Positions 7,471-15,878 of a stretch of DNA of 64,000 nt are shown piece after piece; the first letter of the stretch is position 1, and each line of letters starts with the position of its first letter. The stretch is taken from assembly GCF_963664075.1 (NCBI RefSeq), contig NZ_OY760916.1, positions 1,862,001 to 1,926,000 of the forward strand. Direction: 5' to 3'. The notes beneath the pieces were generated by a model, which saw only the letters and a list, made by a program, of their open reading frames with translations, was not told the DNA's origin and did not search any database. Source of the DNA: an uncultured Desulfobulbus sp. Its GTDB lineage: Bacteria > Desulfobacterota > Desulfobulbia > Desulfobulbales > Desulfobulbaceae. Both the position numbers and the translations under genes were made by a program.

Positions 7471-8562
7471 TCAGGAGAGTATTTGACCGGCAGGATTTAA
7501 CTGTACTTTCGCTTCATCCCATCCTTTCCCCGCCAATTGGCCACAGGCCGCTGAGATATCTTCCCCACGACTGGTGCGAATAAAGACTGTGTAATCATTG
7601 TCGCGGAGAATTTTCTGGAACTGTAAAATTCGCTCCCTGCTTGGACTGCGAACTGCTGCATCCCCTGCGGGATTGACAGCCAACAGGTTAATCTTGCAGG
7701 GCACAGGTCGAAGCAGGTCCGCCAGGCGCTGGGCATCTCCATCAGAATCGTTTACTCCCTCAAGCAGGGTGTACTCAAACATGATCCGCTTGCGAGCTTT
7801 TTGCCGGTAGTTTTTGCAGGTCTCCACCAGCTGGGCAATGGGGTAGCGTTTGTTTATCGGCATCATCTCGGAGCGAACAGCATCATTCACCGCATGCAGT
7901 GAGACCGCCAGGTTGACATCGGTCAGTTCACCCAGTTCTTTCATCTGCGGGACCAGCCCACAGGTCGAGACAGTGACTCTGCGGTTGGAAAAATCAAGCC
8001 CGCGCTGTTCGGTGAGAATGGAGAGCGCATCAAGGAGATTTGCAAAGTTAGCCAGCGGCTCTCCCATGCCCATGAAGACCAGGTTGGTAAGAGGTGCGAG
8101 GTCGTTATTGAGGCAATAGTCTCGAACTGCACAGACCTGGTTGATTATTTCGGCGGTGGTGAGGTTCCGCGTGAAGCCCATGGACCCGGTCACGCAAAAG
8201 GTGCAGCCCATGGCACAGCCCACCTGGGAAGAAACACAGAGGGTTGAGCGGTCCTCTTCGGGTATCATCACCGATTCGATGATGGCACCATCCTCAAGAC
8301 GAAAACCAAATTTCACGGCTCCATCTTGAGAGACCTCGACCATGGCTTCCTCAAAACGACTGATGGTTGCATTTTCTGCAAGTACAGCGCGAAAAACCTT
8401 GGCAAGATCAGTCATCTGCTCAAAATCGGTGATACCCGGTCGGTAGATCCACGCGAGAATCTGGCGACCGCGAAAGGCGGGTTGCCCCAGTGATTCTACA
8501 TAGGTGACGAGCTGGTCCTGGGTGAGGTTTTTCAGATCAGTTTTGTTGGAAGGTAAAGTCAT
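7471..8562 (-). CDS. rlmN: 23S rRNA/tRNA adenine-C2 methyltransferase
   Basis: 363 residues from the ATG at 8562. RlmN methylates C2 of A2503 in 23S rRNA and A37 in some tRNAs by radical SAM chemistry. The SAM cluster motif CAMGCTFC and the conserved outer cysteines are visible: one in STLCVSSQVGC before the cluster and one near the C-terminus in DISAACGQ, together forming the methyl-transfer pair. The frame is open up to 8655, but that extension would overlap the upstream gene and lacks family similarity, so MTLPSNKTDLKNL is the likely start. Transcribed after the neighbouring radical SAM gene. Confidence 0.93.
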   Translation of the reverse strand: MTLPSNKTDLKNLTQDQLVTYVESLGQPAFRGRQILAWIYRPGITDFEQMTDLAKVFRAVLAENATISRFEEAMVEVSQDGAVKFGFRLEDGAIIESVMIPEEDRSTLCVSSQVGCAMGCTFCVTGSMGFTRNLTTAEIINQVCAVRDYCLNNDLAPLTNLVFMGMGEPLANFANLLDALSILTEQRGLDFSNRRVTVSTCGLVPQMKELGELTDVNLAVSLHAVNDAVRSEMMPINKRYPIAQLVETCKNYRQKARKRIMFEYTLLEGVNDSDGDAQRLADLLRPVPCKINLLAVNPAGDAAVRSPSRERILQFQKILRDNDYTVFIRTSRGEDISAACGQLAGKGWDEAKVQLNPAGQILS

Positions 8563-8608
8563 TCGAACTCTTAAGTATGTTTTGCAACTATGAGAGATTC
8601 TGATGTTA

Positions 8609-9484
8609 TCAGAGTGCTCGTTGATGCTCTCTCTTGACGTTGAGGGTTCCTTCAAGTGCGGCCTGAATGGTTGTCAGCATCTGGGGTTTATCCTTAGGCA
8701 GACGACCGCTTAAAGAAAAATAATTTGAGGCGTGATTGGCATAAAACTGAGTACGGTTTCCTGCAAGCCCCAAAAGCAGGGTCTGCAATTCCTGAAATAA
8801 CCCTGCCTGGTCTGGCAGGCTAAAGCGCCCCTGTTCTGCCAAACGAAAAAGTGGGCTGCCAGGAAGCAGCATCAGGGTGAGGACTGCTATCTGATGGGGA
8901 TGCATTTGGTTGAGAACCTCAGCAGTCGCCTGGGCATGAGCAAGGGAATCTTGCTCACCGGCTATCCCTAAAAGACAAGTCACTGATAAAAAGAGTCCTG
9001 CTGCACGAACCCGCTTCCCAGCCTCTATCAGATCCTGAGCGTTCACTCCCTTGCAAACTGCCTGCAAGGTCTGATCGTGACCCGTTTCAAGTCCCATGTA
9101 GATTCGATGCAGGCCGAGTGTGGCATACGTTTTAAGCTGGGTATCTGATTTTTTTGCAATATTCTGACAGGTGGCGTAGGTGCTTATGCGCCGTACCCAG
9201 GGAAGTTTTTCCTTAATGAGCACTAAGAGTTGTTGAAAGGTCTCATCCTCAATGGCCAGGGCATCACCATCTGCGAGAAACACCGTACTTTGTTTACGGC
9301 AATAGGTGGCAGCAAAATCAAGATCAGCTACGATCTGTTTCCAGGACTTGAGGCGAAATTTTTTTTCCTCACTGCGATACGCTGCACAAAAGGTACAACG
9401 GTTATGCGAACAACCGACAGTGACCTGAAGGATGATGGAAAATGCCTCGCTGGGAGGTCGAATGATGTCGCCTTGATAATCCAT
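8609..9484 (-). CDS. Radical SAM protein, function unknown
   Basis: About 291 residues from the ATG at 9484. The radical SAM cluster is CSHNRCTFC near residues 25-33, followed by a TIM-barrel-like order of motifs (FLADGDAL, RISTYATCQNI, LHRIYMGLETGHDQ) of the Elp3/B12-binding-like superfamily. The specific substrate is not recognised. An upstream GTG (9505) is in frame but sits inside the 3' arm of the serC terminator, so the ATG is preferred. It lies 46 bases ahead of rlmN on the same strand and is probably co-transcribed with it. Confidence 0.8.
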   Translation of the reverse strand: MDYQGDIIRPPSEAFSIILQVTVGCSHNRCTFCAAYRSEEKKFRLKSWKQIVADLDFAATYCRKQSTVFLADGDALAIEDETFQQLLVLIKEKLPWVRRISTYATCQNIAKKSDTQLKTYATLGLHRIYMGLETGHDQTLQAVCKGVNAQDLIEAGKRVRAAGLFLSVTCLLGIAGEQDSLAHAQATAEVLNQMHPHQIAVLTLMLLPGSPLFRLAEQGRFSLPDQAGLFQELQTLLLGLAGNRTQFYANHASNYFSLSGRLPKDKPQMLTTIQAALEGTLNVKREHQRAL

Positions 9485-9491
9485 AGAGACC

Positions 9492-9529
9492 AAAAACCCG
9501 TTCACAACACAATGCAGGTTGTGAACGGG
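9492..9529 (-). terminator. Rho-independent terminator of serC
   Basis: CCCGTTCACAAC at 9497-9508 and GTTGTGAACGGG at 9518-9529 form a 12-bp stem with a 9-base loop. On the minus strand it starts ten bases after the serC stop and is followed by five T. Confidence 0.9.
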
Positions 9530-9538
9530 GGAAAGGGA

Positions 9539-10621
9539 TTAACCGTTCTTCTTGGCAAAATCGTTCATGAAGCTGACCAGCTTCTCAATACCCTCTTTGG
9601 GGAAGGCGTTGTAAATCGAAGCGCGGCAGCCTCCAACAGAACGGTGTCCTTTGAGACCGTCCAAGCCTACGGCTGTGGCCTCCTTGATGAACTGCGCTTC
9701 AAGTTCAGGGGTCGGCAGGTTAAAGGCGATGTTCATGAGGGAGCGTGATTCTTTCTCCGCATGACCCCGATAAAAATCAGTAGCATCAATCGCCTCGTAG
9801 ACGAGAGCGGCCTTCTCGCGGTTAATTTTTTCAATGGCGCTGACTCCTCCCTGTTCTTTGAGCCAGTTCATCACTCGGCCCACACAGTAGATTCCAAAAC
9901 AGGGCGGTGTGTTGAACATGGACCCTTTGTCTGCATGGGTTTTGTACTTAAGCATGGTGGGAACGTTGTCACCAGCCTCATCAAGAAGATCCTCTCGAAT
10001 AATAACCAGGGTCACGCCTGCAGGTCCGATATTTTTCTGGGCGCCGGCAAAGATCAGACCAAACTTACTCACATCAAAGGGACGGGAGAAGATATCTGAG
10101 GACATATCGGAAATCAGCAGGGCATCCTTGGCGGGCATGACCGGAAACTGGGTCCCATAGATAGTGTTATTGCTTACGAAATAGAGATACTTACTGTCTG
10201 AAGATACCTCGTATTCGCTATCTGTGGGAACGCGGTTGAAGGTAGTTGCCTCAGAGGTGTAGGGGACCTCGACATCACCAAAAAGTTTTGCTTCTTTAAT
10301 TGCCTTTTTTGACCAGACGCCAGTGTTCAGATAGGTGGCCTTTTCACCTGATTTGAGCAGGTTCATCGGGACCATGAAAAATTGGGAACTGGCACCGCCC
10401 TGGAGAAAGAGGACTTTGTAATTGGAGGGTACCCCCAACAGTTCGCGAATCAGAGACTCAGCCTCATCGGTGACAGCCATGAACTCTTTGGAACGGTGGC
10501 TGAGTTCGATCAGGCCAATTCCTTTATCCTTATAATTGACGATATCGGCAGCGGCTTCCTGAAGAACTGAATAGGGCAGGGTGCCGGGGCCAGGGCTGAA
10601 ATTATAAATTCTCTCGGGCAT
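9539..10621 (-). CDS. serC: Phosphoserine aminotransferase
   Basis: 360 residues, the usual length. SerC converts 3-phosphohydroxypyruvate plus glutamate to phosphoserine in serine synthesis and also serves pyridoxal phosphate synthesis. The protein starts with YNFSPGPGTLP and has GGASSQFFMVPMNLL and the PLP-lysine region IFAGAQKNIGPAGVT, all typical of the family. The start ATG is preceded by AAGGAGAGAG. It has its own terminator at 9492-9529. No other serine genes are adjacent. Confidence 0.95.
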   Translation of the reverse strand: MPERIYNFSPGPGTLPYSVLQEAAADIVNYKDKGIGLIELSHRSKEFMAVTDEAESLIRELLGVPSNYKVLFLQGGASSQFFMVPMNLLKSGEKATYLNTGVWSKKAIKEAKLFGDVEVPYTSEATTFNRVPTDSEYEVSSDSKYLYFVSNNTIYGTQFPVMPAKDALLISDMSSDIFSRPFDVSKFGLIFAGAQKNIGPAGVTLVIIREDLLDEAGDNVPTMLKYKTHADKGSMFNTPPCFGIYCVGRVMNWLKEQGGVSAIEKINREKAALVYEAIDATDFYRGHAEKESRSLMNIAFNLPTPELEAQFIKEATAVGLDGLKGHRSVGGCRASIYNAFPKEGIEKLVSFMNDFAKKNG

Positions 10622-10703
10622 TCCTCTCTCTCCTTGGTACGCGCTAAAGTAGTATGTGATGTTTGGGAACGTGCTGTTATTTCGTAAGCTTGGAGCAGGG
10701 CAG

Positions 10704-10745
10704 AAAAAACTACCTTTCCCCTTGAATCACGGATTCAAGGGGAAA
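10704..10745 (-). terminator. Rho-independent terminator of trmL
   Basis: A perfect 14-bp stem (10715-10728 with 10732-10745) closes on a 3-base loop and begins two bases after the trmL stop. On the minus strand a run of six T follows after four bases. Confidence 0.85.
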
Positions 10746-10747
10746 CT

Positions 10748-11209
10748 TCACCTGCGGATTTGCCGCAGGGCTTCATAAAGAACAATACCCGCAGACATAG
10801 CTAAATTGAGGCTGCGGATATGGGTATTACTCATAGGGATGGTCAGACAGCGGTCACTATACAGCTTGAGCAGATCTTCGGGCAAGCCTTTTGTCTCCTT
10901 GCCAAAGACCAGTTTGTCTCCTGGCAGGAACTGCGCTTCTGTATACGACCTACCTGTTTTTGTGGTTAAAAAATGCAGCGTACCTTCCTTTTGTTCGCTG
11001 AGAAACGCATCAAAACTCGGCCAGTGATTGATCTGGACATAGGGCCAGTAATCCAAGCCAGCTCGTTTGAGATGTTTGTCATCAACTTTAAAGCCCAGCG
11101 GATGGACCAGATCTAAAACAGTATCCGTAGCCCCGCAGAGACGGGCAATGGATCCGGTATTGGGTGGAATTTCAGGTTCGACCAGAACGATGTGTAGGGG
11201 CTCAGTCAT
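10748..11209 (-). CDS. trmL: tRNA (cytidine/uridine-34 2'-O)-methyltransferase
   Basis: 153 residues, standard for TrmL, a SPOUT-class enzyme that 2'-O-methylates the wobble base of certain leucine tRNAs. The N-terminal HIVLVEPEIPPNTGSIARLC and the knot region KLVFGKETKGLP, then IPMSNTHIRSLNLAMSAGI, are the characteristic SPOUT motifs. AAGGTACC stands ahead of the ATG. It is transcribed divergently from lysC. Confidence 0.92.
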   Translation of the reverse strand: MTEPLHIVLVEPEIPPNTGSIARLCGATDTVLDLVHPLGFKVDDKHLKRAGLDYWPYVQINHWPSFDAFLSEQKEGTLHFLTTKTGRSYTEAQFLPGDKLVFGKETKGLPEDLLKLYSDRCLTIPMSNTHIRSLNLAMSAGIVLYEALRQIRR

Positions 11210-11374
11210 GCAGGTACCTTCGACAGAAAAAAACAGAAAAATAGAACCCGTATGTACAGAATATGGATAGAGGTTGCAAATTTAAAAATACAGTATACAT
11301 TCTTTGATCCGCTTTTCGTTGTTGCCGCGCGTTTATCCAGCATGCTCAGCAGAGCCTGTCTACGTGTTACCGAT

Positions 11375-11456
11375 CAGGGAAATACGCCCTGCAAGAACCG
11401 AATCATCGGATCTGACAGGGAAAACGTGATGTACAGGGACTTGGGTGAACCAAGTC
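11375..11456 (+). other. Structured leader upstream of lysC
   Basis: The trmL-lysC spacer (11210-11516, 307 bases) has no gene but holds two clear hairpins close to lysC: CAGGG-CCCTG at 11375-11391 and GACTTGG-CCAAGTC at 11438-11456. A CAGGGA motif recurs three times (near 11375, 11417 and 11434). Known lysine-riboswitch landmarks were not recognised. It may be an unlabelled cis-regulatory leader or chance structure. Confidence 0.3.
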
Positions 11457-11516
11457 AAACCTGGTCGTATTCAACGATTTTCGCCCCACAGACACCTTCA
11501 CCATAGCGGGAAAAAT

Positions 11517-12758
11517 ATGGCGCTCATCGTACAAAAGTTTGGGGGAACCTCTGTCGGTTCCACTGAAAAAATCAAGGCAGTTGCCCAACGGGTAATTAAA
11601 AATCACAAGGCCGGTAATCGGATGGTGGTGGTGCTTTCAGCCATGTCCGGTGAAACCGATCGTTTAACGGGGCTGGCAAACGATATACAGCGTATCCCCA
11701 ATTCTCGCGAGATGGATATGCTTCTTGCCACCGGGGAGCAGGTTACAGTCGCTCTTTTTGCCATGGCTGTCAAAGAAGCAGGCTATGATGCGGTTTCCCT
11801 ACTGGGCGATCAGGTAGCTATTCACACGGACAACATGCATACCAAGGCGCGAATCGATTCCATCGACTCGGAGAAAATTGCCAAATATCTCGATCAAAAC
11901 AAAATTGTTACCATTGCCGGGTTTCAAGGCGTGGCAGACAACGGAGATATCACCACCCTGGGCCGCGGTGGCTCAGATACTACGGCGGTTGCATTGGCTG
12001 CAGCGCTTAAGGCAGATGCCTGTGAGATCTTCACCGATGTTGAGGGGGTCTACACGACCGACCCCAATGTCTGCGCTCAGGCGCGGAAAATTGATTATAT
12101 CAGTTACGACGAAATGCTTGAGCTTGCTAGTCTTGGGGCCAAGGTGCTCGACATTCGTTCGGTTGGGTTGGCAAAACGGTTTAGCGTACCTGTCCATGTA
12201 CGTTCCACATTTTCTGAAAATATTGGTACCTGGGTCGTTGAGGAGGAAAAGATCATGGAATCCATGCTGGTGTCCGGCATTACCTACAGTAAAAAAGAAG
12301 CTCGAATCACCATTAAAAAAGTTCCGGATCAGCCCGGAGTTGCGGCGAAAATATTCCTTCCTATCAGCGATGCCGGTATTTTGGTAGACATGATTATCCA
12401 AAATACCACCGATGGCCAGCTTACGGATATGACTTTTACGGTTCCGCGCAATGATTACGAACGAGCCATGGACATTTTACAAACCGTGGCTAAAGATATT
12501 AAGGCAGATTCAGTGAGCGGAGATAAAGATATCGCCAAGGTGTCCATCGTTGGTGTTGGTATGCGAAACCATACCGGTATTGCCTCCACCATGTTCCAGA
12601 TCCTGGCTAAGGAAGGGATCAATATGATGATGGTCTCCACCTCTGAAATTAAAGTTTCCTGTATTATTGCCGAAAAATATACGGAACTAGCCGTTCGGAC
12701 ACTGCATGATGCCTTTGCTCTGGACAAAGAGAATACCCCCACTGAAGAGACTGAGTAA
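11517..12758 (+). CDS. lysC: Aspartate kinase
   Basis: 413 residues from ATG 11517. It phosphorylates aspartate, the first step toward lysine, threonine, methionine and diaminopimelate. The N-terminus VQKFGGTSVGS is the amino-acid kinase signature, with GRGGSDTTAVALAAAL further on. Two C-terminal ACT domains (about residues 270-400; SKKEARITIKKVPDQPGV and VSIVGVGMRNHTG) give feedback control, usually by lysine and threonine. An extension upstream to 11445 is open but lies before the family N-terminus. It is followed after six bases by cimA, linking aspartate-family and isoleucine synthesis. Confidence 0.95.
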   Translation: MALIVQKFGGTSVGSTEKIKAVAQRVIKNHKAGNRMVVVLSAMSGETDRLTGLANDIQRIPNSREMDMLLATGEQVTVALFAMAVKEAGYDAVSLLGDQVAIHTDNMHTKARIDSIDSEKIAKYLDQNKIVTIAGFQGVADNGDITTLGRGGSDTTAVALAAALKADACEIFTDVEGVYTTDPNVCAQARKIDYISYDEMLELASLGAKVLDIRSVGLAKRFSVPVHVRSTFSENIGTWVVEEEKIMESMLVSGITYSKKEARITIKKVPDQPGVAAKIFLPISDAGILVDMIIQNTTDGQLTDMTFTVPRNDYERAMDILQTVAKDIKADSVSGDKDIAKVSIVGVGMRNHTGIASTMFQILAKEGINMMMVSTSEIKVSCIIAEKYTELAVRTLHDAFALDKENTPTEETE

Positions 12759-12764
12759 GAGATA

Positions 12765-14360
12765 ATGCCCCGCTTGATAGAGCTGTACGACACCACCCTC
12801 AGAGATGGAACCCAAGCCGAAAATTTTAACCTTTCGGTTGATGATAAAATAAAAGTCTGCCGGCAACTTGACCGTATTGGGATTGATTTTATTGAGGGTG
12901 GGTGGCCTGGATCAAACCCACTGGCTGTAGATTTTTTCAAAAAAATGCAGGATGTAGAGCTGAAGCAAGCTAAACTTGCGGCCTTTGGCTCTACAAGACA
13001 TTTTCAGAAAAAACCTGAGCAGGATGGGAACCTGCAGGCACTGCTTGCGGCAAAGACACCGGCTGTCACCATTTTTGGTAAGAGTTGGGATATCCACGTC
13101 ATAGATGCCTTGCGAATTGAGTTGAAAGATAATCTCGCTATTATTGAGGACTCACTTGCGTATCTCCGTCCACAAGTCGAGCATCTGATCTACGACGCCG
13201 AGCACTTTTTCGATGGTTTCAAAAACAATCGTGAATACTGCCTTGCAACTCTTGGCCGAGCCATTGCAGGTGGGGCGGAAACGATTGTTCTCTGCGATAC
13301 TAATGGTGGTACTCTCCCCCATGAAATTCCAGCCATTATAGAGCGTGTGAAAGAGTTTGTTGCTGAGCAGGGCAAAGAGGTGAAAATTGGTATTCATCCT
13401 CATAATGACTCTGAGACCGCCGTGGCAAATGCGCTTATGAGCGTAGATATGGGAGCAAGTCAGGTACAGGGGACGATCAATGGGTTCGGCGAGCGGTGTG
13501 GGAATGCCAATCTGACCTCGATTATTCCAGCCTTGGTCTGTAAAATGGGACTTGAGTGTAAGGTGGCCAAACACATTGACTGCCTTTACACGACAGCGCG
13601 TATGGTCAATGAGTTGGCCAATTTGCCACATAATCGCTACCAACCCTATGTGGGTGAGTCATCTTTTGCCCACAAGGGGGGAATCCACGTTAGTGCGGTT
13701 CAACGCAACCCTATGACCTACGAGCATATTGAGCCGGAAAAGGTCGGCAACGTTCGCAGAATTCTTATCTCAGATCAATCCGGACGGGCTAATGTGCTGA
13801 TGAAGGCACGAAAATACGGCCTTGATATGGAAAGTAGCGATCCGCGGATGGCCAATATCGTCAAGGAGCTCAAAGAACTGGAAAATCTTGGCTACCAGTA
13901 TGAAGCTGCCGAGGCAAGTTTTGAACTGTTGATGCGACGAGCACTTGGCCTGCATCAGGATTACTTTAAGCTTGAAGCTTTCCGTGTCATGAACCACAAG
14001 TATGATATTAATAAAAATCCCTTAACTGAGGCTACAATTCGTCTTTGGGTGAATGACCAGGCAGAGCACACTGCTGCCATGGGAGAGGGGCCTGTCAATG
14101 CATTAGATAAGGCACTACGTAAAGCACTGGTGCGATTTTACCCTTCACTTGAGGATATGGAGCTCCATGATTATAAAGTACGTGTACTCACCGGAGAGCA
14201 TGGAACCGGGGCCAAAGTGCGCGTCCTTGTTGAGAGTAAAGATCTTGAAGAGAGTTGGGGAACCGTTGGTGTATCGGTGAATATCATTGAAGCAAGCTGG
14301 CAGGCACTTGCAGACAGTATCAATTACAAGTTAATGAAGGATGGCAAGTCAGAGAGCTGA
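12765..14360 (+). CDS. cimA: (R)-citramalate synthase
   Basis: 531 residues. CimA condenses pyruvate with acetyl-CoA to citramalate, giving 2-oxobutyrate for isoleucine without threonine deaminase. The start motif LYDTTLRDGTQAENFNLS, the segment GIDFIEGGWPGSNP (typical of CimA rather than LeuA) and GIHPHNDSETAVAN with the metal-binding HxH are visible, followed by a C-terminal LeuA-type dimerisation/allosteric domain from about residue 385. It is tightly linked to lysC. A strong terminator-like hairpin lies 31 bases after its stop. Confidence 0.93.
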   Translation: MPRLIELYDTTLRDGTQAENFNLSVDDKIKVCRQLDRIGIDFIEGGWPGSNPLAVDFFKKMQDVELKQAKLAAFGSTRHFQKKPEQDGNLQALLAAKTPAVTIFGKSWDIHVIDALRIELKDNLAIIEDSLAYLRPQVEHLIYDAEHFFDGFKNNREYCLATLGRAIAGGAETIVLCDTNGGTLPHEIPAIIERVKEFVAEQGKEVKIGIHPHNDSETAVANALMSVDMGASQVQGTINGFGERCGNANLTSIIPALVCKMGLECKVAKHIDCLYTTARMVNELANLPHNRYQPYVGESSFAHKGGIHVSAVQRNPMTYEHIEPEKVGNVRRILISDQSGRANVLMKARKYGLDMESSDPRMANIVKELKELENLGYQYEAAEASFELLMRRALGLHQDYFKLEAFRVMNHKYDINKNPLTEATIRLWVNDQAEHTAAMGEGPVNALDKALRKALVRFYPSLEDMELHDYKVRVLTGEHGTGAKVRVLVESKDLEESWGTVGVSVNIIEASWQALADSINYKLMKDGKSES

Positions 14361-14823
14361 TAGAGTAATTGTTCCTCATCTGTACGGAGATAAGGACAAG
14401 CGCGCGCTTGTCCTTTTTCTTTTTGGCCTCCTGCTTATCTTGGTTGATTTGTGGTCTGTCGGCCACAACGCAGATGACGGCCAATACGGTTTTCACCCCC
14501 AGTCTTCTCCTCATCTCCTTCGGTTTAATACCAATAAAAATATTAATGATTATATACCATTAAGCCCAAATGGCATCCGTAACAAGGCGATCGCAGCCCG
14601 CTACGCTTTGTTTATCTTTGAGCCTTTGGCCATAAACCGGGCGAGTCAGCAAGAGCTTACGTTGCTCCCTGGCATTGGTGTTCAGTTGGCCAAAAATATA
14701 CAACACCATATTGCCTTACATGGTGCGCTTAAAAATGCTGCTGACTTATCTCAAATTCATGGAATCGGTCCTCAAAAAGCTCGAAAGCTGCTCCCGCTGA
14801 TCACCTTTTTACAAGACGACTAA
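14341..14823 (+). CDS. ComEA-like membrane-anchored helix-hairpin-helix protein
   Basis: 160 residues. A short cytoplasmic N-terminus leads into one membrane span (residues 21-37, RALVLFLFGLLLILVDLW), a polar linker, then a double helix-hairpin-helix domain at residues 98-155 with INRASQQELTLLPGIGVQLA and IHGIGPQKARKLL. ComEA-type proteins bind DNA outside the inner membrane during natural uptake; many bacteria have shorter relatives of unknown role. It overlaps cimA by 20 bases and ends 12 bases before miaA. An intrinsic-terminator-like palindrome at 14392-14424 lies inside codons 18-28, so its expression may be attenuated or start elsewhere. Confidence 0.7.
   Translation: MASQRADRVIVPHLYGDKDKRALVLFLFGLLLILVDLWSVGHNADDGQYGFHPQSSPHLLRFNTNKNINDYIPLSPNGIRNKAIAARYALFIFEPLAINRASQQELTLLPGIGVQLAKNIQHHIALHGALKNAADLSQIHGIGPQKARKLLPLITFLQDD
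14392..14424 (+). terminator. Perfect palindrome plus T-run after cimA, inside the next gene
   Basis: AAGGACAAGC and GCTTGTCCTT flank a GCGC centre (24-base perfect palindrome, 14392-14415), followed by T5-C-T5. It is positioned like a cimA terminator but is also coding sequence of the HhH protein. Confidence 0.75.
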
Positions 14824-14835
14824 CTCATCATTACA

Positions 14836-15783
14836 ATGCCTGAGACCACCCAAATTTCATCGCCTGTGCTTGTCCTCATTGGCCCTACAGCCATTGGTAA
14901 GACAGCACTTTCCCTAGAAATGGCCTCTCGATTCAACTGCGAAATCATTTCCATGGATTCGATGCAGGTATATCGACTCATGGACATTGGTACTGCAAAG
15001 GCTACCGTTGAGGAGCGGAGCAAAATCGTCCATCATCTTATTGATATCATAGACCCAGATGATCAGTACGATGCCTCCCGATTTGTTTTCGACAGTTTAG
15101 AGGCCATAAATAAGATTACAAAAAAAGGCAAAATCCCTTTGATTACAGGAGGGACTGGCCTCTATCTTCGTGCTCTTTTAGAAGGGCTTTTTGAGGAAAT
15201 CAAGGTGCCTGAAAGCCTGCGTCAAGCCCTGCAAGTGCGGCTTGAACAGGAAGGTAGAGAAATACTTTACCAAGAATTCTGCCAGATTGACCCGGAAAGC
15301 AGCGCCCGTATTCATATAAATGACACACAGCGTTTACTCAGAGGGCTAGAAATTTACCTGGCCACTGGTCGTCCCTGGTCACAGCATCTTAGAGAGCAGG
15401 CGCAAAAAAAGCCGCCGATACAGTTTCCCAGTCTGCTTCAGATAGGTTTGCGCACTGATCGATCTCTTCTTTATGAGCGCATAAAATTGCGAACAAACAG
15501 AATGATGCGGCCTGAATTTCAGCAAGAGGTTGAATCTCTTCTTGCTCGAGGTTACGGTCCTGAACTCAGTTCGATGCAGTCAATTGGCTACAGGCATATG
15601 GTAGGATATATTCAAGGTAAGTGGGATTTGATAACAGCAACATCGACCCTCATTCAGGATACACGTCGCTATGCAAAGCGTCAGTTTACCTGGTTTAATC
15701 GTGCTAAAGATATCCACTGGTATGATGTGGATCAACCTGCTAAAATATTGACCGCAGTGAATCAATTTTTGCGACCAAAATAA
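14836..15783 (+). CDS. miaA: tRNA dimethylallyltransferase
   Basis: 315 residues, family length. MiaA adds a dimethylallyl group to A37 of tRNAs reading UNN codons; MiaB, encoded about 4 kb downstream, then methylthiolates it. The P-loop GPTAIGKTALS, the SMDSMQVYRLMDIGTAK segment and GGTGLYLRALLEG are characteristic, as is the C-terminal SIGYRHMVGYIQG. It follows the HhH gene by 12 bases. Confidence 0.95.
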   Translation: MPETTQISSPVLVLIGPTAIGKTALSLEMASRFNCEIISMDSMQVYRLMDIGTAKATVEERSKIVHHLIDIIDPDDQYDASRFVFDSLEAINKITKKGKIPLITGGTGLYLRALLEGLFEEIKVPESLRQALQVRLEQEGREILYQEFCQIDPESSARIHINDTQRLLRGLEIYLATGRPWSQHLREQAQKKPPIQFPSLLQIGLRTDRSLLYERIKLRTNRMMRPEFQQEVESLLARGYGPELSSMQSIGYRHMVGYIQGKWDLITATSTLIQDTRRYAKRQFTWFNRAKDIHWYDVDQPAKILTAVNQFLRPK

Positions 15784-15878
15784 TTCACGCCAGGTGGTTG
15801 AAGGACAATTATATCATTTTTTAGACAAAGCCTTTTTATCTAAACGACATCCTAACCCCATAATTACGAACTATTGCG

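Noticed and set aside
11252..11506. 84-codon plus-strand frame upstream of lysC
   Set aside because: Composition is not protein-like, it has no ribosome site, and it covers the hairpin-rich leader.
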